Of a stretch of DNA of 8,391 nucleotides, positions 6,632-8,391 are shown in pieces. The translations under genes were made by a program, and so were the position numbers. The notes beneath the pieces are model-generated. The model worked only from the letters and a program-made list of their open reading frames with translations, was not told the DNA's origin and ran no database searches. The stretch comes from an uncultured Clostridia bacterium (GTDB lineage: Bacteria > Bacillota_I > Bacilli_A > RF39 > UBA660): the NCBI GenBank assembly GCA_947569225.1, contig CANORX010000036.1, positions 1 through 8,391 of the forward strand. The letters run 5' to 3'. Numbering within the stretch: the first letter of the stretch is position 1; every line of letters starts with the position of its first letter.

Positions 6632-6760
6632 ACAGACATAGATGTGTTCTTAACCCGCATAATCATTACAAAAGATGATATATTAAGGTATGCAGATAAA
6701 ATACCTGAATGTAATAAAGTTAAGTTAAAAGAACCAATCTTTGTTGATATTTATATATAA
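6632..6760 (+). pseudogene. 3' remnant of an unidentified gene behind ppdK
   Basis: After the ppdK stop, a different frame stays open from inside the end of ppdK to TAA 6758-6760. The readable part contains VFLTRIIITKDDILRYADK, followed by a K-rich stretch and PIFVDIYI. A GTG at 6644 would give 38 residues but has no fitting ribosome site. The composition is protein-like, and the stop codon abuts a strong terminator, as at a genuine gene end. I infer the tail of a gene whose front was lost when this DNA joined ppdK. I do not recognise the family. Alternatively it is a chance open frame in a 3' untranslated region. Confidence 0.35.
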
Positions 6761-6805
6761 AAAGACTAAGAAATGTTGAATTAATCACACATCTTAGTCT
6801 TTTTT
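6759..6805 (+). terminator. Strong intrinsic terminator after ppdK and the gene remnant
   Basis: Arm 6759-6771 pairs perfectly over 13 bp with 6792-6804, and six T (6800-6805) follow. The 20-base loop holds small nested pairings (TGT/ACA, TGA/TCA). An A run on the left side means it could also work in the opposite direction. It separates ppdK from the XRE-parB genes. Confidence 0.85.
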
Positions 6806-6851
6806 GTATGAAAAAGAAGTATATTGCGACAAAGAATTGGAGGTAAAATAA

Positions 6852-7337
6852 ATGCGAGTAATGTACACAAAGCCAAAATTAAAAGACTTATCACAAGGAT
6901 CAAGAATTGCCTTTGTAAGACAGTTTAGATTAATGACACAAGACGATGTATCAGATAAATTAGGATTAACTGGAGAATGTAAAAGAAGAACAATAACTAG
7001 ATATGAGAAGGGGGATAGAAATCCAAAAGATGACAGGACATTAGAAATAGCTCAAATATTAAATGTTAATATTAATTCAATTAAGAAGTATGAATATAAA
7101 GAACCGATAGATATAATTTATACTCTTATGTGGTTAGAAGAATTAATTCCAAATTATAATATAGATTTATCTTGTGTACCTAATATAAATGATAACAATA
7201 TTGTGATATTAAAGAATTTTTTTAAAGAATGGGATATAATGCGAAAAAAAAGAGGCAAAAGAGAAATATCTTATGAAAGCTATATTGAATGGAAGTTCAA
7301 ATATGAATTAACTGGAGATGTGAATTGCCATGGATAA
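6852..7337 (+). CDS. XRE-family helix-turn-helix regulator of mobile-element type
   Basis: The 161-residue protein starts with a Cro/C1-type helix-turn-helix domain (about residues 15-80): GSRIAFVRQFRLMTQDDVSD, then the recognition helix and TITRYEKGDRNPKDD. This is a sequence-specific DNA-binding domain, probably controlling the element's own genes. The C-terminal part (about 85-155) has a W-L-E-E-L helix and ends in ISYESYIEWKFKYEL. In my knowledge of the family, an (I)-(S/T)-x-E-x-Y-x-x-W-(K/R) tail marks XRE proteins found next to ParB in integrative/conjugative elements of Bacillota. ATG 6852 was chosen because GGAGGT (6839-6844) is seven bases upstream; ATG 6861 would be too far. It overlaps parB by eight bases (ATG 7330 against stop 7335-7337), implying translational coupling. 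Val and Ile codons look richer in GTA/ATA than in ppdK, consistent with a different origin. Confidence 0.83.
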   Translation: MRVMYTKPKLKDLSQGSRIAFVRQFRLMTQDDVSDKLGLTGECKRRTITRYEKGDRNPKDDRTLEIAQILNVNINSIKKYEYKEPIDIIYTLMWLEELIPNYNIDLSCVPNINDNNIVILKNFFKEWDIMRKKRGKREISYESYIEWKFKYELTGDVNCHG

Positions 7338-8233
7338 ATTAATAAAAATAAGAATTGAAGATATAGACTCTTTTAAAAATCATCCCTTTTTAGTAAATCA
7401 TGATGAATCATTAAAAGAACTTGCTAAGAGTATAAAAGAAAATGGTTTGTTAAATCCTTTAATAGTAAGAAAAAAAAGAAAATGGTCGTTATGAAATGAT
7501 TTCAGGACATAGAAGAAAAGAAGCGTTAGAATTAAATGGAATAAAAGAAGTAGAAGTATATGTTAAAGAACTAAATGATGATGAAGCAACTATTTATATG
7601 GTTGATTCCAATATATATAGAGAAAAAATTTTACCATCCGAAAAGGCATTTGCATATAAAATGAAAATAGATGCCATGAAGCATCAAGGTAAGAAGAATG
7701 AAACTTCGACAACTAAGTTGTCAAAGAAGAGAACTGATGAAATAATTGGAGAACAAAATGGAGAATCTAGGGAACAAGTTAGAAAATACATTAGACTAAC
7801 ATATTTAATTCCAGAATTATTAGAGTTGGTTGATAATACAGTTAAATATGATAAAAGAACATTTTTAACTATGGGATTAAAACCTGCTGTAGAACTTTCT
7901 TATTTAACTAAAGATGAACAAAATCTAGTTTACGCATCAATTATTTATGAAGACTTGACACCAAGCCATGCTCAGACTATTAAAATAAGGGCATTAAGTA
8001 AAAAAATGCTTTTAAACTATAACACATTAGAAGAAATATTACTTCAAAAGAAAGGTAATCAAAATGAACAAATATCTTTTAATAAAGAAAAGATAGAGTC
8101 AGTTTTACCTTATGAATTATTAAAAAGAGATAAAAGGTATATAGAGCAATACATAATAGAAGCGATAAAAAATTATAATGCTTTAAATAAACAAGAAGTT
8201 CAAAATATTGATATAGATAATTTAAAAGTTTAG
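7330..8233 (+). pseudogene. parB-like: ParB/Spo0J-family partition protein, interrupted by a one-base frameshift
   Basis: ATG 7330 opens a frame of 54 codons to TGA 7492-7494 that contains LKELAKSIKENGLLNPLIV. The rest continues one base later to TAG 8231-8233, with YEMISGHRRKEA at the join. Dropping one A from the eight-A run (7470-7477) restores a 300-residue ParB. In that reading the N-terminal CTP-binding domain has NPLIV (42-46), GHRR (59-62) and a third box around SNIYREKILPSEKAFAYKM. A helix-turn-helix region with ESREQVRKYIRL and PELLELVD follows, then PAVELSYL, a motif I associate with ParB proteins of Bacillota conjugative elements. ParB binds parS sites and loads as a CTP-dependent clamp to segregate DNA with ParA; no parA is in the window. 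The second piece alone (from ATG 7496) would lack the N-terminal CTP-domain strands, so it is probably inactive unless slippage at the A run restores the frame. Confidence 0.85.
7708..7722. repeat. 15-bp perfect palindrome inside parB
   Basis: GACAACT (7708-7714), a central A, then AGTTGTC (7716-7722) is an exact dyad of 7+1+7 bases. It is less A/T-only than most surrounding sequence. It lies within the linker between the N-terminal and helix-turn-helix parts of ParB. It could be a protein-binding site such as a parS-like site or operator, but it also simply encodes S-T-T-K-L-S. Confidence 0.35.
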
Positions 8234-8234
8234 G

Positions 8235-8260
8235 AAAGAACATAGAAATATGTTTTTTTC
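8235..8260 (+). terminator. Intrinsic terminator after parB
   Basis: Left arm 8235-8244 pairs with 8249-8258 over 10 bp (one G-U) closed by a GAAA tetraloop, and the right arm ends in a run of seven T (8253-8259). It starts two bases after the parB stop. Confidence 0.65.
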
Positions 8261-8285
8261 TTTGTAAAAGAAAGGGTGATAAACA

Positions 8286-8324
8286 ATGGTCTTTAAAATT
8301 GAAAAAAATAAGAATTGGTGTTAG
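8286..8324 (+). pseudogene. Truncated 5' end of a probable element replication-initiation gene
   Basis: ATG 8286, with an AAAGGG ribosome site nine bases upstream, gives MVFKIEKNKNWC and then TAG 8322-8324. From family knowledge, a start like M-x-F-(R/K)-(I/V)-E-K-x-(K/R) is typical of DnaD-like or winged-helix replication proteins that follow parB in Bacillota integrative elements and phages. These normally continue with Y-T-V-M-S-N and run for several hundred residues. Here the similarity ends after about ten codons at about 8316, so the gene appears cut by an insertion, deletion or rearrangement. Only ten residues support this, so a chance short ORF remains possible. Confidence 0.4.
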
Positions 8325-8340
8325 AATAGATATATAGACA

Positions 8341-8374
8341 CTCCCTCCTTCTTATTGGTATTACTATTATACCA
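8341..8374 (-). promoter_or_regulatory. Leftward extended -10 promoter and ribosome site near the window end
   Basis: On the minus strand, TGG-TATAAT (8374-8366) is an extended -10, followed about 15 bases later by AAGGAGGGAG (8350-8341). No start codon at useful spacing leads into a long frame; GTG 8342-8340 gives only six codons. GGTAT (8356-8360) and ATACC (8369-8373) also form a small hairpin. It looks like the front end of a gene whose body is missing, facing the broken replication gene. Confidence 0.35.
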
Positions 8375-8391
8375 TTTGGAAAGATTTTCGT

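Noticed and set aside
6820..6825. TATATT as a -10 for the XRE gene
   Set aside because: There is no acceptable -35 at proper spacing, and the hexamer is common in such AT-rich DNA.
8293..8391. Minus-strand open frame of about 32 codons running in from the right edge
   Set aside because: It is short, crosses the promoter-like and ribosome-site-like sequences, overlaps the ATG 8286 region, and shows no recognisable motif. It could be the tail of a gene outside the window, but this is not supported.

Overview
The window is strongly AT-rich and TGA acts as a stop codon: the lipoprotein gene ends on TGA and tryptophan is TGG. AGGAGG-type ribosome sites are strong and promoters are TTGnnn/TATAAT-like. 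Together with a ComGA-like ATPase, a Gram-positive-style prepilin, a Bacillota-type PPDK and a XerC/D recombinase, this points to a low-GC Bacillota (Bacilli- or Clostridia-like, possibly a gut lineage). The genus cannot be read from the sequence.

Left part (1-2850). The 5' end of a type II secretion/type IV pilus/competence ATPase gene runs leftwards off the window edge. Divergent from it, with its own extended -10 promoter and its own terminator, is a single prepilin gene. A two-gene operon follows, with its own promoter and terminator. It encodes a cytoplasmic protein built almost entirely of about 34-residue helical repeats that I do not recognise, and a small lipoprotein of unknown function.

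Middle part (2851-6629). A complete XerC/XerD-type tyrosine recombinase is followed by a complete pyruvate, phosphate dikinase (PPDK) that starts at GTG. Between them lie a perfect 10-bp inverted repeat, a possible -10 element and a possible short leader ORF.

Right part (about 6610-8391). Directly after ppdK the content changes to accessory DNA. First comes a 3' gene fragment that ends in a strong terminator. Then come an XRE regulator and a ParB-family gene, both of the type I associate with integrative/conjugative elements and plasmids of Bacillota. A 10-12-codon start of what looks like the element's replication-initiation gene follows. ParB is split by a one-base frameshift in a run of eight A, and the replication gene breaks off abruptly at about 8316. 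The stretch therefore looks like a decaying or rearranged remnant of a mobile element lodged behind ppdK. Beyond about 8320 the DNA looks unrelated, with a candidate promoter and ribosome site pointing left.

Most distinctive items: the unrecognised solenoid protein with its lipoprotein partner beside pilus genes, the frameshifted parB with an intragenic 15-bp palindrome, and the two apparent DNA junctions (3' of ppdK and about 8316). I saw no CRISPR array, tRNA or rRNA.
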